NCBI RefSeq assembly: GCF_023053635.1
Contig: NC_086182.1
Coordinates: forward strand, 2,617,001 to 2,681,000
Direction of reading: 5' to 3'
Length of the DNA stretch: 64,000 nt
Source of the DNA: Elgaria multicarinata webbii
Lineage: Eukaryota > Chordata > Lepidosauria > Squamata > Anguidae
Part shown: positions 12,801-20,092 of the stretch, in pieces
Layout: every line of letters starts with the position of its first letter
How positions within the stretch are numbered: position 1 is the first letter of the stretch
The notes under the pieces: generated by a model
What the model was told of the DNA's origin: nothing
Database searches by the model: none
What the model saw: the letters and a program-made list of their open reading frames with translations, nothing else
Program-made: the position numbers and the translations under genes

Positions 12801-15020
12801 TGCCTCTTACATCCATTAGAGACAACAGTGCTAAGAGTAACAATATCTGAAATCACCCCAAATAATTTGGACCAGAAGTGTTGAATCTGGAGACATTCCT
12901 GCCACATATGGATCAGCGTCCCAACATTCCCACATCCCTTCCAGCAAAGTGACAACAGGGAAGGGTCATCTGATGAAGTCTGGCTGGAGTGAAGTGCCAG
13001 TTGAAAATTGTCTTAATTGTCAACTCTTTCAAATTAGCAGAGATAGTCTTAAAAGGTAGTTTGGTCCAACTGTCATTGTCTATTTGGCATCGCAGATCAG
13101 TTTCCCAGATTGTCTTTAAGCTTTGTGTGTCACCTGTCATTGATTCAAGAAGTGTGTTATAAATGATACATAAGAGTCTTTTCATGTTCTCTGTGATTTG
13201 AAGACACAAAGATTCAAAGTTTTAAAGACCTTGTGAACAAATACAAGGTAGTGGTAATTGCTGCATCTTGAATTCACAAGTTAACTTATGCTTGTATGAT
13301 AATGCCATCCCTGTGGCATGCAGATGATACAAACCATACTGTAGGTTCAAGTCAGAGAGAAGGAAGTTTCTAGCAAGATTAACCAAACCATTCCAGGACA
13401 AGGCCCTGATATTGCCTTGTACACCAGCCCAACTAGACTGATGACTTTAGAACTGCGCTCTCTGAGACCTCAGTGAGAAGACCGTAAGTGGCAGACCGTG
13501 TCCCAGACATTCTCTCCCACAACATTTCTGCAATGGGTTGGGGGTGTGGGAGAGTCATTCTGTTGCTGTTGTTATGCAATTGCAAAACACAGATCCTCAC
13601 CAGTCACCCAAAGATCTACCAGTAGATCCCAATCTGTGTTTTGCCTGCTCCTGCTAGAATCTCCTACAATGCAAAGGGGTTCTATATTTGACACACAGGG
13701 ATTCTTTGACAGCACATTGGTGTGGGAGGAGTTCCCAGAAGATAGGTAGCTTGGAAACTGTTGATCTAGCTTCTCATGGAATTATTGTGATGAGATCTTT
13801 CCATAGACAGCCAAAAGCAGAAGTGTAAAAATCAGAGAGGAGGGACACTGCTAGACATGAGAAGCAAACTGTGACTGGCTCTCTTGAGGATGGCCAATTT
13901 AGTTACACTTACATCCTGCCTTTCCTCCAAGGCTTGTTGGCCTGTATCCTCACTTCCCTTCTGTGAATGGCCTTTCCCACCTTCCACTTCTTCAGCTCTC
14001 CTGTGCACCCTTGACATCAACTTGTAGGGGATGCAGATGGAGGAGGGAATTGGTGGAAATTTCCCGCTCCCTTACATGAATAGAGGAGTAACTTCAGATC
14101 CAAGCTGCTGAGGCCTGGTGTCTCTGTATCTCTTGTAACCTGAAGATGACTTTGGGTTTCTCGTTCTCTTGCAGGGCAAGAAAGTGGATGGCTCTGTAAA
14201 TGCCTATGCTATAAATGTCTCGCAGAAGAGGAAATACAGGTTGGCATTACTTCCACTTGGACAGATTGGTCCTGAGAACGGGAGCTCTGTGATCCCACCC
14301 CCGTGTTGAAGAGAGCACTTCACCCGGCATTACTCGATCCATAAAAATATTTGCAAAGAAAACTCTGTGTTCCTTCATATTCCTTTTGTTGTTGAAACAA
14401 AAGAACAGATTCCCCTTTGTGAAGTGATTCACACTAAATACGTATGACTTCACTTGCTCTAGAAATCCGTGTATGCCAGGGATTCCCAAACCTTATGGTG
14501 AGCTGCCTTGAGGGGGAGTGGAGTCCCCCAAATACCAATAAAACAACCAAAATTTAATAATGTGGGAGAGCAGAAAATTATCCAGGTCAACCTCTGGTGG
14601 TTCCCACTCTTTCAGGATTAACTTGTGTAATGCCAATTAGTCTGCCACAATCTGAGTTCCTGTTAGTTGGGATGTTAGATCTGTATGTTTCTATTCTTAC
14701 AAGTGTGACATGCAACCAACTGTTGCAGCGTGGAGTGCTCTTGGTCAGGGTTCCAGCCAGGCCCCTTTCTAGGATACTCCATTCACTTCCCCTCCCACTC
14801 CACAGTCTTATTGGCTTCAACTTTTCTAGAATGAAAGCAATTTTCTAACTCCGATGGCTGCAAATATGAGCAATGCCTAGAGAAACTTGAGAAAGATATT
14901 GAGAATATCTGGGGTGGGGGTCCTCAGTGTAGTTTGTTGCTAATGTTTGCTTTCTGTCGTTGCAGGCAGTACATGAACAGGAAAGGTGGATTCAATAGAC
15001 CTCTGGACTTCATTGCCTGA
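3547..15020 (+). CDS. SNRNP27: SNRNP27, U4/U6.U5 tri-snRNP 27 kDa protein (spliced, 6 coding exons)
   Basis: Coding exons are 3547-3583, 5961-6081, 7341-7453, 10736-10815, 14175-14239 and 14966-15020, giving 471 nt and 156 aa; human is 155 aa. Residues 1-70 are an Arg/Ser-rich RS domain ([13 protein letters not shown] start, one extra Pro relative to human). Residues 70-90 are charged (ERRDDEKKE). Residues 90-156 are the conserved C-terminal domain: [34 protein letters not shown], then [16 protein letters not shown] at the end. The protein is a tri-snRNP component in the nucleus and is thought to act as the spliceosome is activated; the worm homolog affects 5' splice-site choice through a conserved C-terminal Met, which I place at M142 here. 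Every exon junction keeps frame. Intron 4 uses a GC donor. The next gene, MXD1, starts 5 kb downstream on the same strand. Identity is near certain. Confidence 0.97.
3881..4189. mobile_element. Foldback MITE, arms about 140 bp
   Basis: The left end reads TGACCCTATGGAAAGGAGGA and the right end is its reverse complement. Arms 3881-4020 and 4050-4189 match closely over their whole length, leaving a spacer of only about 30 bp. I could not find a convincing target-site duplication, so the superfamily is open. It lies in SNRNP27 intron 1, 300 bp past exon 1. Confidence 0.8.
4196..4440 (-). mobile_element. CR1 3'-tail fragment
   Basis: Antisense CR1 tail with the landmarks GGGATCAGACCAAGGGCCCA, CACAGTGGCCAACCAG, CCCAGCAACTGG and the TTTTAAAGCCATC end, in the same order as at 10.1 kb and, inverted, at 36.2 and 52.2 kb. 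Confidence 0.75.
4488..4660. repeat. Interspersed repeat with self-complementary CATAAGCTTT core
   Basis: Contains CTGGCATAAGCTTTGGTGGA at about 4550-4570 and its inverted counterpart CATGAAAGCTTATGCCAG about 60 bp later, flanked by GAGTCTTG and CAAGACTC. This resembles a short DNA-transposon family known from reptiles; the name is uncertain. Confidence 0.5.
4690..5035 (+). mobile_element. CR1 3'-tail fragment, split by a MITE
   Basis: Sense CR1 tail ending GGCTGGACTAGATGGGCCTT, CCTGATCCAGCAGGGCTCTT then ATGTTCTC, with the element at 4895-5010 inserted between CTTATG and ATGTTC. Confidence 0.7.
4895..5010. mobile_element. Near-perfect 116-bp palindromic MITE with 3-bp TSD ATG
   Basis: Ends are GGCCTGGTTCAGACAACACA and its reverse complement; the whole element folds into one hairpin with few mismatches. 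It is flanked by ATG at 4892-4894 and 5011-5013. The host CR1 tail reads CTTATGTTC when the element and one ATG are removed, which confirms the insertion. A 3-bp duplication fits the PIF/Harbinger superfamily; that assignment is inference. Confidence 0.88.
5042..5190 (-). mobile_element. L2-type LINE 3' end
   Basis: Begins with TTATTATTTATTTA followed by CTGCCCAATAGCCAAAGCTC, the antisense 3' end of the L2 family also seen at 41.7, 48.9 and 51.1 kb. Confidence 0.65.
5191..5960 (+). other. SNRNP27 intron 1, remaining part
   Basis: No repeat or coding match. The intron ends with AAAATTCAAG before exon 2; the polypyrimidine tract is short (GTTTTGTTTTTTAA). Confidence 0.5.
5961..6081 (+). CDS. 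SNRNP27: SNRNP27 coding exon 2 (RS domain)
   Basis: 121 nt, acceptor CAAG|AACGTC, donor TCCAG|GTGAGG. Encodes residues 13-53, including [20 protein letters not shown], the main RS repeats. Phase 2 at the end. Confidence 0.95.
6860..7090 (+). mobile_element. tRNA-derived SINE remnant (squamate MIR-like type)
   Basis: A polymerase III B-box-like GGTTCAAATCC at 6910-6920 is followed by TGACTTTGGGCCAATA, then CTAACCTAGCTCTCAAGGCT, the usual order of a common squamate SINE body. Diverged. Confidence 0.65.
7091..7340 (+). other. SNRNP27 intron 2, 3' part
   Basis: No repeat recognised. Ends TTTGACATTCTAG before exon 3. Confidence 0.4.
7341..7453 (+). CDS. SNRNP27: SNRNP27 coding exon 3
   Basis: 113 nt, acceptor TTCTAG|ATCTCC, donor ACAG|GTAATA. 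Encodes residues 53-91: the end of the RS domain ([14 protein letters not shown]) and the charged linker to KERQIT. Ends in phase 1. Confidence 0.95.
7454..8508 (+). other. SNRNP27 intron 3, first kilobase
   Basis: No named repeat and no coding match over this stretch. Confidence 0.4.
8509..8765 (+). repeat. Imperfect direct repeats flanking a CR1 tail
   Basis: GGACAGGAGCAGGCAGAAGA at about 8508 and GACAGGAGCAGGCAGAGGAA at about 8716 start two similar stretches of about 45 bp (each followed by GCATC/ACATC, GGGC and TGCTCC). The CR1 3' tail lies between them and ends where the second copy begins. Confidence 0.6.
8637..8716 (+). mobile_element. CR1 3' terminus with internal 33-bp tandem duplication
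   Basis: The block GGCCTTATAGGCCCCTTCCA occurs twice, 33 bp apart, followed by CTATTCTATGATTCTGTGA, the CR1 8-bp terminal repeat in sense orientation. Confidence 0.7.
8865..8998 (+). mobile_element. L2-type LINE or LINE-mobilised 3' end
   Basis: TTAGATTGTAAGCCTGAGGG, GCAGGGACTGTCTT and a (AATA)n tail. It resembles the sense 3' end of the L2 copies at 42.1, 44.8 and 51.4 kb. Confidence 0.6.
8999..9629 (+). other. SNRNP27 intron 3, nothing recognised
   Basis: AT-rich unique-looking sequence without repeat or coding match. Confidence 0.4.
9630..10540 (-). mobile_element. CR1 3' tail and ORF end, split by an L2 copy
   Basis: Antisense CR1: the piece CATAAGAACATAAG at 9633-9650, then after the L2 insertion CTAGTCCAGCATTCTGGTCA at about 10129, CCCAGCAACTGGGGAACGTA, and the block CATCTTGTGGTAGCGAATTC near 10367 that encodes the antisense of the CR1 ORF end. 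Confidence 0.75.
9650..10127 (+). mobile_element. L2 LINE, 5'-truncated 3' end
   Basis: Plus-strand frame 9692-9973 reads [20 protein letters not shown], then [18 protein letters not shown] and [13 protein letters not shown], the L2 ORF C-terminus. It ends in an ATAAATATATTATTATTAT tail at 10127 and sits inside the CR1 tail. Confidence 0.82.
10736..10815 (+). CDS. SNRNP27: SNRNP27 coding exon 4
   Basis: 80 nt, acceptor TTTTTGCAG|AAGAAG. Encodes residues 91-117, [18 protein letters not shown] then GFASFDTTK. The exon ends AAAG|GCAAGT. The next exon starts GGC AAG AAA, restoring the conserved TKGKKVDG, so the donor must be GC. Confidence 0.94.
10814..10821 (+). promoter_or_regulatory. SNRNP27: Non-canonical GC 5' splice site
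   Basis: AG|GCAAGT is the strict consensus of U2-type GC-AG introns, where exceptional pairing to U1 at the other positions compensates for the C at +2. The nearest GT, at AAGGCAA|GT, would shift the frame. Confidence 0.88.
10846..11194. mobile_element. hAT-like nonautonomous element, diverged
   Basis: Starts CAGGGTGTGAAACCTCAGGC and ends GCTCCCCCCAGCCCTG; internal CCAAATCTGGACC and inverted ATTTGGCCCTCAAG. Similar in layout to 28586-28845. No clean target duplication. Confidence 0.55.
11585..11690 (-). mobile_element. CR1 3'-tail fragment
   Basis: AGAATAGTAGAGTTGGAAGG followed by GTCCAACCCCCTGCTCAATT and AGCATCCCTGACAGAT, the antisense CR1 3' end. Confidence 0.7.
11920..12054. mobile_element. 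Imperfect palindromic MITE
   Basis: GTCATGCAAACCTGGTTAGT on the left pairs with ACTAGCTGGGTTTGCATGAT on the right; the ends are GTGGGTCGTTTTG and CAACAACCCAT. The arms are about 45 bp. No target duplication was found. Confidence 0.6.
12361..13230 (-). mobile_element. L1-clade LINE, ORF2 C-terminal remnant
   Basis: Minus-strand frames read [29 protein letters not shown] and then an [17 protein letters not shown] and [18 protein letters not shown] block, which is the order of the L1 ORF2 C-terminal region (the xWYLTPxRL and LLxAARxxIxxxWK motifs). At least one frame change separates the two pieces. An AT-rich stretch at 12390-12500 would be the 3' UTR. The identification rests on motif order, not alignment. 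Confidence 0.68.
13231..14174 (+). other. SNRNP27 intron 4, 3' part
   Basis: No clear repeat or coding match; a weak LINE-tail-like phrase (ACATCCTGCCTTTCCTCCAA) sits near 13911. Ends TCGTTCTCTTGCAG before exon 5. Confidence 0.4.
14175..14239 (+). CDS. SNRNP27: SNRNP27 coding exon 5
   Basis: 65 nt, acceptor CTTGCAG|GGCAAG, encoding [20 protein letters not shown] and Y plus two bases. Donor is TACAG|GTTGGC, a weak match to GTRAGT at +3 to +6. Confidence 0.95.
14240..14965 (+). other. SNRNP27 intron 5
   Basis: 726 bp, shortest intron of the gene; no repeat recognised. Ends TTTCTGTCGTTGCAG. Confidence 0.6.
14966..15020 (+). CDS. SNRNP27: SNRNP27 coding exon 6 and stop
   Basis: 55 nt encoding the end of Arg139, then [17 protein letters not shown] and TGA at 15018-15020. 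The C-terminus is identical to human. Confidence 0.96.
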
Positions 15021-15305
15021 TATTTGCACGTGAAAGACGACTTCCCTCTAGTCGCTTAATTGTCTTAGCCACAGGTGTTGCTGTTAAGAGGATCCCAACT
15101 TCTTCCCACACAAAATGGGCATCTTCTTTGTGGAGAGTCCATGAAAGTGACATTGCCTATAGGGGGTGAGATGGTGAGATGTTTTTGCTCAAATGTGTGT
15201 GGGTGTTTTTTTACACAAATTTATTTCCTTTTGTGTTGCTGTGTTTCACTTTCATAGGTTTCTGGTTTAAAATATTGTCAGTAAATTAAAATAGAAAAAT
15301 GTATG
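15021..15305 (+). other. SNRNP27: SNRNP27 3' UTR
   Basis: About 285 nt between the stop codon and the first good polyadenylation signal. No repeat. Ends with a GT-rich stretch (TGTATGTTGTCTCC) just past the signal. Confidence 0.7.
15285..15290 (+). terminator. SNRNP27: ATTAAA polyadenylation signal of SNRNP27
   Basis: ATTAAA 265 nt past the stop codon, with a GT-rich element 10-25 nt downstream. Confidence 0.65.
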
Positions 15306-15879
15306 TTGTCTCCTTGAACACACTTGAAATAGGACATTTGTCTAAAAGTTAGAATGTAAAATTATTTGATCTGTGTTGCTGAGGTTCCCGAAATATGGAA
15401 AGAGCAATTAATTTTTGAAATTGTTGGTTTTGTTTCTGGAAGAAAATTGTTTCTCGGCCCACCAATGTTTAATCCATAAACTTCCTCACCTTCTGTATTC
15501 CAAAATCCCATTATGAGGTTTTTAATGGAAGGGGGGGCGTTGTTCTGCGTTGTTTTGCTTCTATCCAGCGGAAGGGCCCCAAAGCAGCTTGTGAACAAGT
15601 TAATGCAGCTTTGAATGGGCTTCACTTGTCAGCTTGCATGGTATTTTTTTCCTAGTGGCTCTCTGAGAGAAATTAACACCCTTTTTTGCACTTAATGTGC
15701 ATAATTTTGCATACTGATCTGTTACTTTTTGGGGGGGGGCAGAAATTTGGGGGATTTCCCCCCCAAATGTGAAGTGCAGACAACGTTAATCATAACTTTG
15801 CCTGAGACATGGTAGTAAGGCGACTGTCAAAACTTTATTTATTACATTTTTATACTTCCCAATAGTTCATAATTATTCA
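15306..15879. other. Intergenic between SNRNP27 and MXD1
   Basis: No gene. A LINE-tail-like phrase (TTTATTTATTACATTTTTAT) at 15833-15855 is the only recognisable item. Confidence 0.45.
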
Positions 15880-16189
15880 CAATTTCAGCCCAAGGACTGA
15901 CTGCATTTTCAAAGAAGGGGGCAGAAGGCACATTCGGGGGGGGGGCAGAAAGCAAGGGATTGGGGCCAAAATACCAGCATATTTTAGTTTAAAGCTCTTG
16001 TTGCCAATCACCAAGCCTTAAGAGAGGCATTTCAACCTTTTAGAGTGGGGGGAAAATGTGCAGAAGCTGGGAAGCCCCCAGGCAGTTGATGCTTGGAGAA
16101 AGGGGGCGTGAGCATCTGGGGCACCTCAGAGGGAGACCCCAGGCAAGCTGCATTTGGCCCAAGGGCCGGAGGTCCAACAACCCTTCAGT
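15880..16189. mobile_element. hAT-like nonautonomous element, diverged
   Basis: Shares a block with 28586-28845 in the same order: GCCAAAATACCAGCATATTT, TTAAAGCTCTTGTTGCC, AAGCCTTAAGAGAGGCATTT, then a GCTGCATTTGGCCCAAGGGC end. Confidence 0.6.
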
Positions 16190-16480
16190 AAGCTGATAGT
16201 GATTGGAGGCCCCAGTCATGCATAGAGGAGCATAAATGTTCCTCCAGTGGGTCCAACCAAAGATGTGTCTAGTCCAACATCTGTCTGACCCACCAGATGC
16301 CTCTTGGAATGCCACAAGCAGGTAAGGTTATTAACAGCCACCCCTTGCCCAGAATAGCTATTGTCTGTTGTCCCTGAGCATAATTGTGGTAGCCATTGAT
16401 TTAACCTCTTTGATTTCATCTAACTCCTCTTAAAGCTGTGTAAACTACATCTTTTTCACCCTCGGAGGAATTAATACCGC
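16190..16480 (-). mobile_element. CR1 3'-tail fragment, old
   Basis: Antisense tail landmarks GTCTAGTCCAACATCTGTCT, ACCAGATGCCTCTTGGAATG, CCACAAGCAGG and TAGCCATTGATTTAACCTC. Confidence 0.6.
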
Positions 16481-18814
16481 AGGAGCCCAACTTCTGTGGT
16501 GGCTTAGTCCTTGCTAGTTGTGTTGAATGTTACCACTGGAGATGAGGGAATCTGGGAACACTTCAGATGGAGAGGAGAGCGCTTGTCCTGTTGTTGATGT
16601 ATCTGCTTCTTCTGTCTCATGTGGCCGTTGCCGGCAAGGAGTGATAGTTGCTGTTACGAAGTTGCCATTTCTAAGGACTAGTGACAACAACAAAGTAACT
16701 TTGAGGTGGTGCAAGGACAACAAAATGTCTGACAGGTCCCTGATCCAATGGACATAAACCAGGCACAAAACAAACCGGAGTGGCACCGTAGGACATCAGT
16801 GGATTGTGTAACATGTTTGTGGTAGTGCCATCTTGAGAAGGCTTTTTTTCCTGTCTTTGGCCAATCTTGGCACAGAGCTGAACACCAGGATATTCAATTA
16901 TTTTCTTTCAAAGTGATAGCTAAACTTTACCCTTTAATACTGCAATGTTAGATGTATTTAATTGAGACAAAGCCCGATTGAATTTAATTCTGCGTAAAGG
17001 TTGGGCTGCAGCAGTTGTTGTAGAGTGTTCAGCAGCAGGACAGCCATTACATTTTCCTTCCACAACTAATTTGACAGAGGTACAATCCAGATTAAAATCA
17101 CATGCTCAACTTCCTTTGACCTAGAATGGAAATGGGATTTATTCCTCCTACACAGAAGTAATGTACACTCCTAAAATAACAGGATATTGCTAGCACACAG
17201 TCTGAATGGGTGTTTATTGCATAAGTTTATCCCATAGACAAATCTGAAGCAAAGTCTGTGGAACAATCAAATATGGGGATATATGGATATATGGAGACTG
17301 ATATACGGAGGTTAGTTTTGGGGAGCTGATGGAGCATGATTAAGCTAATCTAAAAATGGGAAATTGGTAAATACCCTTGAAGGGTATTTTGTGTAGCTGT
17401 TCCTACTTTAATTAAAACATCTCAGATCCTTTCCCCCTTTTTTATATTGGTTCATATATATTTTCTTGCATTACTCTGAGTTTAGGATTAGAAGCAGCAA
17501 TCCATGGTGAAAATCAAGTTTTGAACTGGGATGAACTAGATTAATTTGTATAAGGGTTGACAACTACCTGGAAGCTTTTAAGGCTGCAACCTGATGCACG
17601 CATTTGAGAAAGCCCGATTGAACAAGTGGGACTTAGCACCCATAGGGTTATGCTGTGATTGAAACAAAGGTGTATTCTCTTTCCTGATTTTATATGCGGA
17701 GTGAGTTCACTGGGAGTTACTGTGCAATAAAAGTTGCATAGGATTGCAACCTTAATTTCAAGCAAAATCCCCGTTTTTAACACACATGCTGTGAAACAGG
17801 GCAGGGCTCTGAGCCAGAGAAATGTTGCCATCTGTTGTAGGTGCCCAGTAGAGTTTTGGATATGTATCTCTTTAGCAGTTACCTACACCATCTAATACCA
17901 CCTGGCAAAATGTTTCTTTCAAATAAAGCAGCCCTAATATGGTGTTCTTGTGTTCAGGAGCGGAGCACAAAGTGGCTCGCACGCACCTAAAATGTTTTCC
18001 AGGGGTTAGAGTAACACTACATGTGCTACCTGTTCATACATTTTTAAAAAGTGGGATGGGGGGGTGTTGGCCGTAAGAAAAATTATGAAAGTTTGGGCCA
18101 ATCAAACTGTCAAAATAATAGTGTAGGTTCTGAGATCTCCAGAACCTTTATCGGGCTAGCTGATAAACAAAGCAAGGGGAGAGAGGAACGCTGGCTGATA
18201 CTGAAGTCATGCCCAACACTGCTACCTTTTGCTGTTTGTGTGATGATAAATACTGAATATAATTCAATAGCAGGGTCCTGCACTGGAGGAAGAGGATTTT
18301 ATACCACCTAAAGATGTTTAGCCTCTGCGAGTACGTCCCCTCCAACTACTAGGTAAAGCTACTTCATTTGGCTTCCCTTTACCTTTTTTTTTTTTTTGAT
18401 TGAGAGCCCATCCTTAAACTATCTCATTTTGTTAATAAAAAAGTTTTCATTTTCTTCGCCTTTTGTTTCCCATGAACTGAGGAACCTGTGCATTTCACTT
18501 AAAGATGTAGAGATAGATCTAGGTAATAGCTGGATGTCATATTTTTAAAAATGGGAGATCATAGAGTCAGCCATTTGTCTGTGTGCATGCATACAGTGAA
18601 ATCTGCGTAGCACTAGCAGAGCCCAATTTCAATGTCTGCTACCATCACATGGCTGCACCATTCCTCCCTGCACAATCCCCTTGCTGTGTCTACCATTCTA
18701 GCTTATTCTGTAGAACTACAAAGCTTGCACCCTCTTAGGGTGGCCTAATAGAGAGGCCTCATCCTGTTACGGATTAAGTTTTACAGACTCCTGCTAGGTT
18801 GGGAGCATCGAAGT
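16481..18814. other. Intergenic, nothing recognised
   Basis: 2.3 kb without coding match or named repeat; a T13 run lies near 18387-18399. Short frames here have no similarity I recognise. Confidence 0.45.
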
Positions 18815-18939
18815 CAGCCTTCCTCAACCTGGGGTGCTCCAGATGTGTTGGACTGCATCTCCCAGAATGCCCAGCTGCCTGGGGCATTCTGGGAGTTGTA
18901 GTCCAACACATCTGGAGCGCCCCAGGTTGAGGAAGGCTG
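18815..18939. mobile_element. 125-bp palindromic hAT MITE with 8-bp TSD
   Basis: Starts CAGCCTTCCTCAACCTGGGG and ends with its reverse complement; arms of about 55 bp are almost perfect. Flanking 8-mers are ATCGAAGT and ATCTAAGT (7 of 8). An 8-bp duplication and a CAG start fit hAT. Confidence 0.82.
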
Positions 18940-19436
18940 ATCTAAGTTAAAGCTGGTTGAAGACCGAACAAGAACTTCTGTGTGTCAGTAAGCTGCTTCT
19001 ACTCCTGCTGCCTTCAGCTTTGGGAACAGCAGCAGTGGTGGCTGTATAATGCCAAATTAGATGTTGGTGCCTCGTTTTGCAGTTCCACGCTCAGGAATTC
19101 TTGCAACTCTTGGAGCGTTTGGTGGCTGGGCCTTTATCGTTGCCAAGCTCCAGCGCGGACAACAGGCCGCTTGCAGTTCGGGCTCGCCCTTCTCGCGAGG
19201 GGCTCGTGGCTCCTAGCTGGCTCCCCCCTCCCTGCGTTCTCCGCCTGGTGCTGCAGGCGAGGCTGAACAAGGCCCTGCCAGGCCCAGGGTTTCCCCTCCC
19301 CGTCCTGGTGCTCAGGCCTGTTCCTCCCCCAACAGCCCAGCCTAATTGTCCGGCCAGAATGGCAGAAACACGTGGACAGTGGGCGGGGCGAAACGCTAAC
19401 AGCAACACAATAATAGGTGGGTCCGGGATGCGCTGG
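18940..19436. other. Upstream region of MXD1
   Basis: GC content rises from about 19.15 kb. No gene or repeat recognised. Confidence 0.45.
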
Positions 19437-19794
19437 CCAATCCAACCAGGCCAAAAATACGGATTAGCCCTATCAGAACCATTTTAGGGCGTTGCTTTGA
19501 AAACCCTGACCAATGGGACCCTAGCGTAGGCGAAAGGGGCGGCATCGCGGAACTGTCACGGGGGCGTGCTTCTAAGGCTTGCCCAATCAGAACGGTGATA
19601 CACGGGGGCCGGGTTTTAGGACAGCTGAGCCAACCGACGGTATAAAACCTCGGGAGAGACGAAGGGCGGGCTAATGAACAAAGGAGGCCAATGACAAGGC
19701 ATCACCGCGGGCGGGGCGGGGCGTGTTGTTTTCCTGTCTCTCGGGGAGCCAATCACACCATGGCGGGGGCGGAGACGGGTCGTCGCTACCCAAT
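19437..19794 (+). promoter_or_regulatory. MXD1: Six CCAAT boxes upstream of MXD1
   Basis: CCAAT pentamers on the plus strand at 19437, 19510, 19583, 19688, 19749 and 19790, all in one orientation; the first three are spaced exactly 73 bp apart. NF-Y is the usual binder of CCAAT boxes in CpG promoters. The last sits 220 bp before the ATG. GC boxes (GGGCGGGGC) lie at about 19711-19721. Confidence 0.65.
19641..19647 (+). promoter_or_regulatory. MXD1: TATAAAA-like box
   Basis: TATAAAA 373 bp upstream of the MXD1 start codon, inside the CCAAT cluster. If used, transcription would start near 19670-19675 and the 5' UTR would be about 340 nt. This is inference; the CpG island may instead use dispersed starts. 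Confidence 0.35.
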
Positions 19795-20013
19795 CCGCGC
19801 CGCGCTGAGGAGGCACTGGGTTCAGCTGCGGTTGAAGCGGGGGAGGGTTTGGTTGCGTCGAGTCTGTCAGGCTGAGGTGGGGTAAACACACACTCGCGCT
19901 GTGGCCGCTGGAGGAGGCGGACGAAGAGGCGCCCTGGCTGTTGCTGCGGCCGAGCGGCTCCGGAGCAGGGACGAAGCAGCCGGCGGGACCGACGCGAGCG
20001 GGAAGGGGGCAAA

Positions 20014-20092
20014 ATGGCGACTGCCGCCCAGGTGCGCGAGAACATCCAGATGCTGCTGGAGGCGGCCGAGTTCCTGGAGCGGAGAGAGCGAG
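20014..20092 (+). CDS. MXD1: MXD1 coding exon 1 (SIN3-interaction domain)
   Basis: 79 nt. Start context GCAAAATGG has A at -3 and G at +4. Encodes [20 protein letters not shown] and LERRER plus one base. Donor CGAG|GTAGGC. Confidence 0.94.
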
